Positions 1 to 7,669 of a DNA stretch of 64,000 bases are shown piece by piece. How positions within the stretch are numbered: the first letter of the stretch is position 1; the number at the start of each line of letters is the position of its first letter. The notes below the pieces were generated by a model. That model did no database searches, was not told where the DNA came from, and saw only the letters and a list, made by a program, of their open reading frames with translations. The position numbers and the translations under genes are program-made. Source of the stretch: Bog-366 sp963722555 (GTDB lineage Bacteria; Acidobacteriota; Terriglobia; UBA7540); NCBI GenBank assembly GCA_963722555.1, contig CAVRNQ010000005.1, positions 310,001 through 374,000 on the forward strand. Reading direction: 5' to 3'.

Positions 1-1032
1 GAGTATGGCGTGCGCACCGCAACCACCGTGGTGGCGGCGGGCGATCGCCACATGGAAGCCCAGGGCGACACCGAGGAGGGAATCACGAATGCGCTGGTGC
101 GCGTGCTCAAGGGCCAGCGGTCCATTTGCTTCATCCAGGGGCACGGCGAACGCAACCTGGACGGCTCGGACCGCGAGGGCTACGACCACTTCAAGAAACA
201 ACTGGGCAACGAGAACTACCAGACGGAGTCGGTTCTGCTGATGCAGAAGATGGCCATCCCCGCCGACTGCACGCTGACGGTGATCGCCGGCCCGCAGAAC
301 GATTATCTGGCACCGGAGGTCGATGTCCTTCGCAAGTACCTCGCAGGCGGCGGGCGCGCGCTCCTCATGCTGGATGCCGGCGCCGAGTTGCCCAACCTGG
401 CAAAACTCCTGAGCGAGTGGAATGTCACCGCCCGCAACGATCTGGTCATCGATATGAACCCGGTGGCGCAGATCTTCGGCACCAGCCCGGCGATGCCGCT
501 CATTGTCAAATACGGGGCAAGCCCGATCGTGACGCCGCTGACGAATCGCGCCACCCTCTTCCCGCTCTCGCGCTCGTTTGAAGTCGCCAAAGAGTCCAAA
601 CCCGGCGTCAGCGTTGATTCACTCTGCGAGACTTCTGCGGACAGCTACGACGTGACCGACTTCAATCCCAAGATGGAGAAGGTTGCTTTCCGCCCCGGGA
701 AGGACTTGAAGGGCCCCCTGGTCGTGGCGGTGGCGGGCACGATTCCGGGCGAAGGAGAGAAAAAGACCGCGGGCCGCTTTGTGGCGCTGGGGACTTCCCT
801 GGTCGCGGCGAACAGCTTCCTGAGTTTTCAGAGCAACCGCGATTTCGTCATGAACTCGATCAACTGGCTGTCGGCCGATGAAGACCTCATTTCGGTTCGG
901 CCCAAGCCCCCGGAAGCGCAGCATCTGACCATGACGGAGCAGCAGATGCGCCAGGTTCTTCTCCTGGGCGTGTTCGGGATTCCCCTGCTGATTGTGGCGG
1001 CGGGCGTGATGGTATGGTGGCAGCGACGATGA
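1..1032 (+). CDS. GldG-like ABC-transport auxiliary protein (5' truncated by window edge)
   Basis: The reading frame is open from base 1, so the N-terminus lies outside the window. The visible part of about 343 residues resembles the GldG/ABC_transp_aux family: a glutamine-amidotransferase-like periplasmic fold with the segment FIQGHGERNL near the start, followed by a stretch on a growing 'LRKYLAGGGRALLMLDAG' loop, and one C-terminal membrane helix (about the last 25 residues, ending WWQRR). Family members sit with an ABC ATPase and permease in gliding or export clusters. The stop codon overlaps the start of the DUF4340 gene (ATGA), which is typical of this cluster. The substrate is unknown. 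Confidence 0.75.
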   Translation, partial: EYGVRTATTVVAAGDRHMEAQGDTEEGITNALVRVLKGQRSICFIQGHGERNLDGSDREGYDHFKKQLGNENYQTESVLLMQKMAIPADCTLTVIAGPQNDYLAPEVDVLRKYLAGGGRALLMLDAGAELPNLAKLLSEWNVTARNDLVIDMNPVAQIFGTSPAMPLIVKYGASPIVTPLTNRATLFPLSRSFEVAKESKPGVSVDSLCETSADSYDVTDFNPKMEKVAFRPGKDLKGPLVVAVAGTIPGEGEKKTAGRFVALGTSLVAANSFLSFQSNRDFVMNSINWLSADEDLISVRPKPPEAQHLTMTEQQMRQVLLLGVFGIPLLIVAAGVMVWWQRR

Positions 1033-2369
1033 AGAGCAAAAAATATCTGAACACCCTGATGGCGCTGGCCGTCCTGGCGGCGACCTGGGCGGCCTTTACT
1101 TATTACGACAAGCGCAAGAGCAGCGAGAAGCCCAAGATCGAAACGACCGCGCAGGAGAAGGTCTTTTCCCTGGATGCGCAGCACATCCAGTCCGTCACAT
1201 TCAAACCGCGCGAGGGCGAGGCCTTCACTTGCCGCCGCGAAGCCGGGAAGTGGACCGTCCTGGGGCCACACCCGTTGGTGGCGGACCAGGGGGCTCTCTC
1301 CGGCTTTCTGAACAGCCTGACGACCGCGACCCTGGAAGAGGTCATTGATCCGCACCCGGCAAGCTTGAAGGACTTTGGTCTCGATCCCCCCGGCTTCACT
1401 CTGGAGCTCACGACCGATACAAAGCCGCCCGCCTTCTCCCTGCTGCTGGGGGACGACACGCCCACCAGCGGCGGTGTCTATGCGCAGGTGGCCGGCAACC
1501 CGCGGGTCTTTACCCTGGCGAGTTATCTGAAGAATTCCCTGGAAAAGAAGCTCTTTGACCTGCGGGACCGCCGCGCCCTCACCCTGGAGGCTGACCACCT
1601 TCAGAAGATCGGAGTGGAATACAAGGGCACGACATGGACTCTCGAAAGGAATCCGGAGGGGGTGTGGGATCTCGTGTTGCCGCCCTCCGTGCGCGCCGAC
1701 CGCTTCACCGTGGATGGCCTCCTCAGCCAGTTGCGGGGTTTGACGATGCAGACGATCACGGCCGAGGACAAGAAGAAAGGCGGAGAGTACGGGTTCGGTT
1801 CTCCTGAGCTGCGCCTGGCATTGACGGGCTCGGAGGGAACGCAGACGATCGTGGTCGGGAAAAAGGACAAAGAAGGTGATCGCTACTTGGCCATGAACTC
1901 CGCGCTCGACCCGGTCTTTACGCTCAACTCCGCCTTCGTCACCCAGTTCCAGAAGAACCAGAATGATTTGCGCGAGAAGGACCTGTTTTCGTTTTCCTCC
2001 TTCGACGCCAAGCGCGCGGAAATCCAAACTCCCAAGGGTCACTGGGTCTTCGAGCGCCACGAGAGCCAGTGGAAGCAAACGGCTCCCCGCGCCAAGAATA
2101 TCAGCTCCGATAAGATGGACACCTTCCTGACCCGCCTGCGCGACCTGCGGGCGGATTCCTTCCCCAAGAGTGGGAACCTGGCGCAGTATGGACTGGACAA
2201 GCCCGCTTATCATTTCAGCGTTCAGTCGGGAGAGAAAAACGCCACGGAGAGCGTAGAAGCGGCGAAATCCGGCGACCACGTCTACGCGCGAAGGTCAACG
2301 GACCCGGCGCCGGCCGAGCTTACCAAGACTGCCTTGGACGACATCGACAAGGCCTTGAGCGAGCTCTGA
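1029..2369 (+). CDS. DUF4340 domain-containing membrane-anchored protein
   Basis: This protein of 446 residues starts at the ATG that overlaps the previous stop codon (ATGA). An in-frame ATG five codons upstream is possible but less likely. Residues 4-24 form one membrane helix (YLNTLMALAVLAATWAAF), and the rest is a repetitive periplasmic beta-rich region in which segments such as 'GLDPPGFTLEL', 'YGFGSPELRLAL' and 'YGLDKPAYHFSV' recur, as in DUF4340 proteins. DUF4340 genes regularly follow gldG-like genes and probably work with the same exporter. The biochemical role is unknown. Confidence 0.75.
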   Translation: MKSKKYLNTLMALAVLAATWAAFTYYDKRKSSEKPKIETTAQEKVFSLDAQHIQSVTFKPREGEAFTCRREAGKWTVLGPHPLVADQGALSGFLNSLTTATLEEVIDPHPASLKDFGLDPPGFTLELTTDTKPPAFSLLLGDDTPTSGGVYAQVAGNPRVFTLASYLKNSLEKKLFDLRDRRALTLEADHLQKIGVEYKGTTWTLERNPEGVWDLVLPPSVRADRFTVDGLLSQLRGLTMQTITAEDKKKGGEYGFGSPELRLALTGSEGTQTIVVGKKDKEGDRYLAMNSALDPVFTLNSAFVTQFQKNQNDLREKDLFSFSSFDAKRAEIQTPKGHWVFERHESQWKQTAPRAKNISSDKMDTFLTRLRDLRADSFPKSGNLAQYGLDKPAYHFSVQSGEKNATESVEAAKSGDHVYARRSTDPAPAELTKTALDDIDKALSEL

Positions 2370-2477
2370 CCGATTCCCATCGGGGTGTGGGGACAAGAAT
2401 CAAGCGGTTTCTATAGCGAATAATCAAATACTTACGCCGTGCAGAAGTCAAAAATACCCAGTCTTTATATAGCCTCC

Positions 2478-2680
2478 TAACCCGGATTTCTCACCACGGA
2501 ATTGGAAGGGCGGGGCTTTACCGGCTGCGGAAAAACCTCCGATGCTGTCATCCTGAGCGAAGCGAAGGACCCCTGTATTTGAATTCTCAAGCAAATGCAG
2601 AGGTCCTTCGTCGGCTTCGCCTCCTCAGGATGACAGTGTGAGGGGTTTTTCCCCAGCCTGTTCAGTCCCGCCGCCCCATC
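2478..2680. repeat. Dispersed composite hairpin repeat, copy 1
   Basis: The intergenic region 2370-2678 holds no gene. From 2478 it reads TAACCCGGATTTCTCACCAC, then a GC-rich stretch, then a long hairpin whose arms are CTGTCATCCTGAGC (2545) and TCAGGATGACAG (ending 2636). The whole ~200-bp block recurs at 7403-7608 with about 85-90% identity by eye. The hairpin may also terminate transcription between the converging genes. Other hairpin copies lie at 22531, 63155 and 63660. Confidence 0.85.
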
Positions 2681-3512
2681 ATTTGTTCTTCCACACGGGT
2701 TTACGCTTTTCGATAAGGGCACGCAGGCCCTCCTGGGAATCCTCCAGTTCGGCCAGGTCTCGCAAGTAGAGGTCCTGGGAGCGCTTCAGCGCCTGGTCAA
2801 AGGGATGCCAGGTGCCTTCGAAAACCACGCGCTTGAGCAATTTGAGCACGGGACCGCTTTGATCGGAGATCCGCTGCACCAGGTTGTCGACGGTCTCCTG
2901 GAGTTGTGACTGCGGCACCACGCGGTTCACCAGGCCCATCGCTACGGCTTGCACCGCGTCGATAGGATCCCCTGTGACCAGCAGTTCCATGGCACGGTGC
3001 GGTCCGATGATGCGCGGGTAGACCACCGCACCCAGCGGCGGAAATACGCCCAGCTTGATTTCGGGCTGGCGGAACTGGGCGTTCTCCGTAGCCACCACCA
3101 AGTCACAAAACGCGGCCAGTTCCGCGCCGGCGCCTGACGCCACGCCGTCCACCACGGCAAGCACGGGCTTGGAAATCTCGATCATGGCGCGGAAGACGTC
3201 ATGGAAAGCGTCCATCATCTGAAAGACCATCTGTGCGAAATATCCCTCCGCGTCCACTCCCATGGAGAAGAAGCCTTCGCACTCCGGCGCGGCATCCAGC
3301 AGGATCATCTTCACGTCCTCACGGGCCGAGAGCCCATCAATGGCCGCGGCTATTTCCCGCAGCATCTCAATATTCATGATGTTCTGCTTGGGACGATTCA
3401 GGGTCAGGTGCGCGACCGTCCCCGTGGCATCCCAGCGGATGAACTTGAAGTCCTTCTTTTCTTCCTCGTGCTCCGTTCCCTCGGTAGATCGCACAACCGG
3501 GTCGTCCCCCAT
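2679..3512 (-). CDS. Crotonase-family hydratase (cyclohexadienoyl-CoA hydratase-like)
   Basis: This 277-residue protein has the crotonase fold: the HLTLNRP start motif near residue 36, an oxyanion-hole GVDA around 85, ASGAGAEL at 125-132, and QPEIKLGVFPP at 149-159. Glu131 and Glu151 occupy the two positions of the catalytic glutamates of enoyl-CoA hydratases. The FH-x-FR and GVFPP pattern recalls dienoyl-CoA hydratases of the benzoyl-CoA route (Dch/BamR). That assignment is an inference from memory of the family, and a generic enoyl-CoA hydratase is the alternative. A second crotonase gene lies immediately upstream on the same strand (42 bp gap), so the two probably form an operon. Confidence 0.75.
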   Translation of the reverse strand: MGDDPVVRSTEGTEHEEEKKDFKFIRWDATGTVAHLTLNRPKQNIMNIEMLREIAAAIDGLSAREDVKMILLDAAPECEGFFSMGVDAEGYFAQMVFQMMDAFHDVFRAMIEISKPVLAVVDGVASGAGAELAAFCDLVVATENAQFRQPEIKLGVFPPLGAVVYPRIIGPHRAMELLVTGDPIDAVQAVAMGLVNRVVPQSQLQETVDNLVQRISDQSGPVLKLLKRVVFEGTWHPFDQALKRSQDLYLRDLAELEDSQEGLRALIEKRKPVWKNK

Positions 3513-3554
3513 GGCGTCCTCCCTTGACCGGATGGTCGAGGCCTTCGATTACCT

Positions 3555-4508
3555 CTACTTCAGTTTACTTCCGCATCGGCCGCAATAATCAAACCTCTCG
3601 GGCAGGCCCTTGGAGCCGCAGTTCTCACACTTGCGCGTTTGGGCGCCCCAGAGGAACTCACTGGATTTTCCCGCCGCGGCCAGTTCCCGCAGGGTCTTGG
3701 TGTCAGCCGGGCGTTTCTCGATGAATGCCTGAATCCCCTCGTAGGGCTCCCAGGAAGTGGCGTGGACGGCCAGCCAATCCCGGGCATGGCCGGCGGTGAG
3801 CGTCCACGCCAAATCTTTCCAGGTGTCCAACTGCTGGCGCGTGTAACGCGTGCACTCGGGGAATTTCTGCAGCAGCTTCTTGGCCAGCGCGCTCACCGCC
3901 CGGTCGAGTTGCTTCAGGGGAACCACCTGATTCACCAAACCCCAACTCAGGGCCTGCTCGGCGCTAACCTCGTCGCAAGTGAGCAGCATTTCGCGCGCGC
4001 GTCGGTCGCCGATCATAAGAGGCAGCCATTGGGTGGACCCCCAGGCGTCGACCAGTCCCACGCGTGTCCCCACCTGCATGAATCGCACCTGGTCCGTGGC
4101 CACGGCCAGGTCGGCGGCCAGGTTCCAATCGTTTCCGCCGCCCGCGACCACGCCGTTCAGACGGGCGATGGTGGGTTTGCCCATATGCCGAAACAGGTCG
4201 AGAGCCTCCATAAGCCGCCCCTGATACTTCCAGAAATTGCGCGGGCGGCGGAGGAATTCGCGGGAGAACTCCTGGGCATCACTTCCGGCGCAGAAGGCCT
4301 TGTCGCCGGCTCCCGTCAGCACCACCACTCCCACGGAATCGTCCCACGCGGCGTCGCGGAAGGCTTCCGTCATTTCGTGCAGCGTGTCGGAGGAGTAGGC
4401 GTTATAAACTTCCGGACGGTTCAACGTAACCCGCGCCACACCATCCTTCTTCTCGTAGAGGATGTCGGCAAAACGGAATCGCGATGTCGCCTGTCCAGCG
4501 TGCTCCAT
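3555..4508 (-). CDS. MenB/BadI-type crotonase with C-terminal zinc ribbon
   Basis: This 317-residue protein starts at the ATG at 4508, preceded by a GGGAG ribosome site. The frame stays open far upstream, but that extension lacks family similarity. The crotonase core carries TLNRPEVYNAY (28-38), AFCAGSDAQEF (71-81), GVVAGGGN (119-126) and GLVDAWGSTQ (151-160). Asp154 matches the catalytic aspartate of MenB and BadI C-C bond ligases/hydrolases, which suggests ring opening or closing of a 2-oxo-cyclic acyl-CoA. An unusual tail has four cysteines (294, 297, 309, 312) in a CxxC-x11-CxxC zinc ribbon. With the downstream dienoyl-CoA hydratase-like gene it may serve alicyclic or aromatic acid breakdown (inference). 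Confidence 0.75.
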   Translation of the reverse strand: MEHAGQATSRFRFADILYEKKDGVARVTLNRPEVYNAYSSDTLHEMTEAFRDAAWDDSVGVVVLTGAGDKAFCAGSDAQEFSREFLRRPRNFWKYQGRLMEALDLFRHMGKPTIARLNGVVAGGGNDWNLAADLAVATDQVRFMQVGTRVGLVDAWGSTQWLPLMIGDRRAREMLLTCDEVSAEQALSWGLVNQVVPLKQLDRAVSALAKKLLQKFPECTRYTRQQLDTWKDLAWTLTAGHARDWLAVHATSWEPYEGIQAFIEKRPADTKTLRELAAAGKSSEFLWGAQTRKCENCGSKGLPERFDYCGRCGSKLK

Positions 4509-4703
4509 CGGTGATTCAGCTCCCTTCCAGGCCCGCGTCGCCCCACCTGCCCCAGCCTGCCTCCGGCGCGCCGCGGCGCTGAGAATCAAAAACTCCCCCC
4601 GGGTCAGAATCGATGCTATCACAGCCGATTCACCGGTGGGTAGAGAGCAACCGCCTAGGGGGTTTGGGGAAACCTGCGCTATGATGGGAGAGGAGGTGCC
4701 CCG

Positions 4704-5171
4704 ATGAGTCGTACCAAGTCCTGGGTCCTGATTCTGGTTCTGCTGGTTTCTGGCGGTGTCCTGAAAGGCTCGACCGAGCCCATCTATGATGAGAAGGCCG
4801 ATGCGCAGCGTGACATCTCGGCGGCCATTGCGAATGCCAGGAAGGCCAAGAAGAATATCGTGCTCATCTTCGGCGCCAACTGGTGCCCGGACTGCCATGC
4901 GCTCGATGCACAGATGCATAATGCCGAGCTGGCTGCGCTCCTCGCGCAAAACTTTGAGATCGTGAAGGTGGATATTGGGCGCCACGACAAGAACTTGGAC
5001 TTGGCCGAGCAGTATAAAGTCCCGCTCAAGCACGGAATCCCCACCCTGGCAGTACTCGATTCCGGCGGACATCTCCTCTATGCGATGGACCAGGGTCAAT
5101 TCGCAGACGCCCGTCATATGAGTTACGAGAGCATTAAAGCGTTCTTCGAGCAGTGGCGGCCCAAGAATTGA
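4704..5171 (+). CDS. Secreted or membrane-anchored thioredoxin-family protein
   Basis: This 155-residue protein has an N-terminal hydrophobic segment (residues 7-20) acting as signal peptide or anchor, then a thioredoxin fold with the redox motif WCPDC (Cys61, Cys64) and the cis-proline in HGIPTLAV (Pro113). It probably reduces or isomerises disulfides outside the cytoplasm. The partner is not identifiable. The start is supported by a GGAGAGGAGG ribosome site 6-8 bases upstream. The gene is followed by a strong hairpin and a separate promoter, so it is probably monocistronic. Confidence 0.8.
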   Translation: MSRTKSWVLILVLLVSGGVLKGSTEPIYDEKADAQRDISAAIANARKAKKNIVLIFGANWCPDCHALDAQMHNAELAALLAQNFEIVKVDIGRHDKNLDLAEQYKVPLKHGIPTLAVLDSGGHLLYAMDQGQFADARHMSYESIKAFFEQWRPKN

Positions 5172-5175
5172 ATGG

Positions 5176-5210
5176 CCGCGGGCGGGTCGGACAGCTGGCG
5201 CCGCCCGCGG
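5176..5210. terminator. GC-rich hairpin after the thioredoxin gene
   Basis: There is a perfect 10-bp inverted repeat (CCGCGGGCGG / CCGCCCGCGG) with a 15-base loop, starting 5 bases after the stop codon. No U-tract follows, so it would be a weak intrinsic terminator or an mRNA 3'-end stabiliser. Confidence 0.5.
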
Positions 5211-5216
5211 GGAATC

Positions 5217-5245
5217 TTGACGGTCTGGCATGAGTCCGTTAGACT
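5217..5245 (+). promoter_or_regulatory. Sigma-70-type promoter for the TPR gene
   Basis: TTGACG (5217-5222), a 17-base spacer and TAGACT (5240-5245) lie 28 bases before the start codon at 5273. Confidence 0.6.
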
Positions 5246-5272
5246 TTTCCTGAGTCCCACTGAGAAGGGCAG

Positions 5273-5908
5273 ATGAAAAAAGAGACGGTTGCTACCGCAG
5301 GGATCTTCCTGGTAGTGGGTTTTCTGGCGGGATATATCACGGACGCCCAGTTGAATTGGAACGCCCGCCAAAAGGCGACGCCGACCGCTATGGAAATGCC
5401 CGCGGGCGGCGCAACCTCTGCCCCGGCCAGCGGGGCGATGCCGTCGGGCCTGCCCGAGGGCCACCCCCCAGTTGACAGCGCGGCCCTCATCAAGCAGATG
5501 GAAGACCTGGCGGCACAGAACCCGAAGGACCCTGAGGTTCGGCTAAAGCTCGCGAATTTCCTGTACGACCAAAAGCAATACAGTCAGTCCATCGGGTGGT
5601 ATCAGCGTGCACTGGAAATCGACCCGAAGAACGTAAACGCTCGCACCGATTTAGGTACGGCCTATTTCTACATTGGACGGCCGCAGGACGCGCTCGAACA
5701 ATACCGCCAGTCACTCGAGATGGACCCCAAACACGAACCTACCCTGCTCAACTCCATTGTCGTTAACCTGGAGGGCACGCACGATTTTGGCGCGGCGCAA
5801 AGAGCCTGGGACCGCCTGCACAAACTGAATCCGAATCAGCCTGCCCTGGCGAGTTTGAAAGAGAAGCTGGACGCTGCGCGCACGGGCGGCGCTGCCCTGC
5901 CGCGTTAG
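5273..5908 (+). CDS. Membrane-anchored tetratricopeptide-repeat protein
   Basis: This 211-residue protein has an N-terminal membrane anchor at residues 8-22 (AGIFLVVGFLAGYIT) and a Pro/Ala-rich linker. It then has about three TPR units, for example 'PEVRLKLANFLYDQKQYSQS', 'ARTDLGTAYFYIGRPQDALE' and 'PTLLNSIVVNLEGTHDF'. Such proteins are scaffolds, comparable with NrfG or CcmH TPR halves, but nothing nearby points to cytochrome maturation, so the role is open. Its own promoter is visible upstream. Confidence 0.75.
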   Translation: MKKETVATAGIFLVVGFLAGYITDAQLNWNARQKATPTAMEMPAGGATSAPASGAMPSGLPEGHPPVDSAALIKQMEDLAAQNPKDPEVRLKLANFLYDQKQYSQSIGWYQRALEIDPKNVNARTDLGTAYFYIGRPQDALEQYRQSLEMDPKHEPTLLNSIVVNLEGTHDFGAAQRAWDRLHKLNPNQPALASLKEKLDAARTGGAALPR

Positions 5909-6063
5909 CAGGGTGCTGATGCGATGTTGACCGCGGGTTGCAGCGCCGGCCGCGGCCCACCCTCTCCCCTGGGGAGAGGGTGCCGAGCGTAGCGAGGCGG
6001 GTGAGGGGTTACTTGGTCATCGGGGCGGCAACTGACCCATTACCCTGGACCGCCTGACCCTTT

Positions 6064-6369
6064 ATGGGAAGTCTTCTCCTCGACATTCTCGAATTCGTCG
6101 CCTTGGTGCTTTTCCTCAAGGCCTTGGTGCGGAGTCTCGGTTCCATATTCAGTGTTTCCCGAATCCACGTTCAGACCACGCGAAGCGGGTCGCTACCGCG
6201 CCCCTCCGCGAGTCCCCACCGAGGTGAGACGGCTCGAGACCCCATCTGCGGTATGTTCGTTTCCACGGAACTTCCCCACCGGCTCACGCGCGGCTCCCAG
6301 ACACTGCACTTTTGCTCGCGCGAGTGCCTGGAAAAATACCAAAAAGAAGCCGTGAATGTTCCCTCGTGA
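6064..6369 (+). CDS. Small membrane protein with YHS/TRASH-like metal-binding domain
   Basis: This 101-residue protein has an N-terminal hydrophobic helix (residues 4-27). The C-terminal segment has the pattern DPICGMFV...FCSRECLEKYQK with cysteines at 62, 84 and 88. This is the signature of YHS/TRASH-type treble-clef metal-binding domains found in copper or heavy-metal handling proteins. No metal transporter gene is adjacent, so the metal and role are unknown. The start is not backed by a clear ribosome site, and a palindromic CCCTCTCCCC...GGGGAGAGGG repeat lies just upstream (about 5960-5990). Confidence 0.6.
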   Translation: MGSLLLDILEFVALVLFLKALVRSLGSIFSVSRIHVQTTRSGSLPRPSASPHRGETARDPICGMFVSTELPHRLTRGSQTLHFCSRECLEKYQKEAVNVPS

Positions 6370-6480
6370 GACGCTGCTCGGGACCGCACGGAGCCGAGCG
6401 AGTACGGCGCCGGAATGAAAGAGGAAGGAACTCACCGGGTCCGCGCTGATAGCAAGGGCGCGAACGGCCCCAATTCGTTA

Positions 6481-6508
6481 TTGACAGCGGGACGGGCGCC
6501 CCTATAAT
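6481..6508 (+). promoter_or_regulatory. Consensus sigma-70 promoter for thiD
   Basis: A perfect TTGACA (6481-6486) and a perfect TATAAT (6503-6508) are separated by 16 bases, 42 bases before the thiD start codon. No TPP riboswitch-like sequence was recognised in the short leader. Confidence 0.8.
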
Positions 6509-6550
6509 CGATTTGAGGTCAGCCGAACGCCAGGGGACACAGCAAAAGAA

Positions 6551-7405
6551 ATGAATATGCCGCTAAACACCGCATGGCCAGTGGTCCTCAGCGTCGCCGG
6601 ATTCGATCCCTCGGGCGGAGCTGGAATCGTGGCCGACCTCAAGACCTTCGCTGCGCACAATTGCTATGGGGTTGCCGCCATTACGGCTTTAACCATTCAG
6701 AATACGCAGGGAGTGGCGGCTGTCCGCCCGGTTGAACCTCAGATTCTGAGAGAGTCTATCCAAGCGCTCCTCGCCGACGGGCGGGTTAGAGCTCTCAAGA
6801 TCGGCATGCTGTCGAACGCGGCCACGGCCGAAGTCGTGCGGGAGGTCCTGGACTCCCACCCCGAGCTTCCCGCGGTGCTCGACCCGGTGCTGTGCTCCTC
6901 TAGCGGCGTGGAACTGCTGGATGCTTGGGGACAGGACTTCCTTCGCCGGCAACTGCTTTCACGCGTTACGCTGGTGACCCCCAACTTGGAGGAAGCGGCC
7001 GCGCTCACCGGACTGCCGGTTGACAATCTGGAGAGCATGAAGGCAGCGGCGCGCAAGCTGGTGGAGATGGGGGCGCGGGCTGTGGTGGTGACGGGCGGCC
7101 ACCTCGAGAAGGCCATCGATGTCCTTCTGGTGGGGTCGGAGATGGAGTCGTTCGTCGGAGACCGGTTCAAGCCGGACAACACTCACGGCACGGGCTGCAC
7201 CTTCTCTTCGGCCGTGGCCGCGAACCTTGCCCTGGGACGCCAGTTGCGTGATGCCATCGTGCTGGCCAAGGCTTACGTCGCGGAAGCGATTCGCAACGCT
7301 TTTCCGGTCGGCCCCGGCCGCGTTCCCCTGAACCATCTCTACCGCATGGCCGAGTCTTCCCGCGTTTCAGAACACCTGCCTGCCCTGCCCGAAGCCGTGC
7401 ACTAA
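6551..7405 (+). CDS. thiD: Hydroxymethylpyrimidine/phosphomethylpyrimidine kinase
   Basis: This 284-residue ribokinase-like enzyme phosphorylates HMP and then HMP-P for thiamine synthesis. It shows SVAGFDPSGGAGIVADLKTF at the N-terminus (substrate and phosphate binding), 'DPVLCSSSG', 'TPNLEEAAALTG' and the C-terminal anion-hole motif DNTHGTGCTFSSA with the catalytic aspartate/cysteine region. The length is slightly above the usual ~265. It stands alone behind its own consensus promoter. Its stop codon TAA coincides with the first three bases of a dispersed repeat. Confidence 0.93.
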   Translation: MNMPLNTAWPVVLSVAGFDPSGGAGIVADLKTFAAHNCYGVAAITALTIQNTQGVAAVRPVEPQILRESIQALLADGRVRALKIGMLSNAATAEVVREVLDSHPELPAVLDPVLCSSSGVELLDAWGQDFLRRQLLSRVTLVTPNLEEAAALTGLPVDNLESMKAAARKLVEMGARAVVVTGGHLEKAIDVLLVGSEMESFVGDRFKPDNTHGTGCTFSSAVAANLALGRQLRDAIVLAKAYVAEAIRNAFPVGPGRVPLNHLYRMAESSRVSEHLPALPEAVH

Positions 7406-7608
7406 CCCGGATTTCTCACCACGCGATTGGAAGGGCGGGGCTTTACGAGCTGCGGAAGAACGCTTCCATTCTGTCATCCTGAGCAGAGCGAAGGACCCCT
7501 GTATTTGAATCTTCAGGCAAATACAGAGGTCCTTCGTCGGCTTCGCCTCCTCAGGATGACAGTGCGAGGGCTTTTTCCGTAACTTGTGAAGCCCCGCCCT
7601 TCCGGCAG
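7403..7608. repeat. Dispersed composite hairpin repeat, copy 2
   Basis: This block begins TAACCCGGATTTCTCACC, whose TAA is the thiD stop codon. It contains the hairpin arms CTGTCATCCTGAGC (7471) and TCAGGATGACAG (ending 7562), and it ends with a CCCCGCCCTTCC segment. It is the second full copy of the block at 2478-2680 and separates convergent genes. Confidence 0.85.
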
Positions 7609-7669
7609 CAACCAAATTGACCCACTACCCACGGCCATCCTGGCCGTGCGTATGGGCAGGATACCCAGG

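Noticed and set aside
828..2279. Long minus-strand open frame opposite the DUF4340 gene
   Set aside because: It mirrors the codon pattern of a well-supported plus-strand gene and has no recognisable domain. It is a shadow of high-GC coding DNA.
4509..5231. N-terminal extension of the zinc-ribbon crotonase to about 558 residues
   Set aside because: The extension runs opposite the thioredoxin gene, lacks crotonase similarity, and the ATG at 4508 has a good ribosome site.
6371..6550. TPP riboswitch upstream of thiD
   Set aside because: The leader between the consensus promoter and the start codon is only about 35 bases and lacks the conserved THI-box words.
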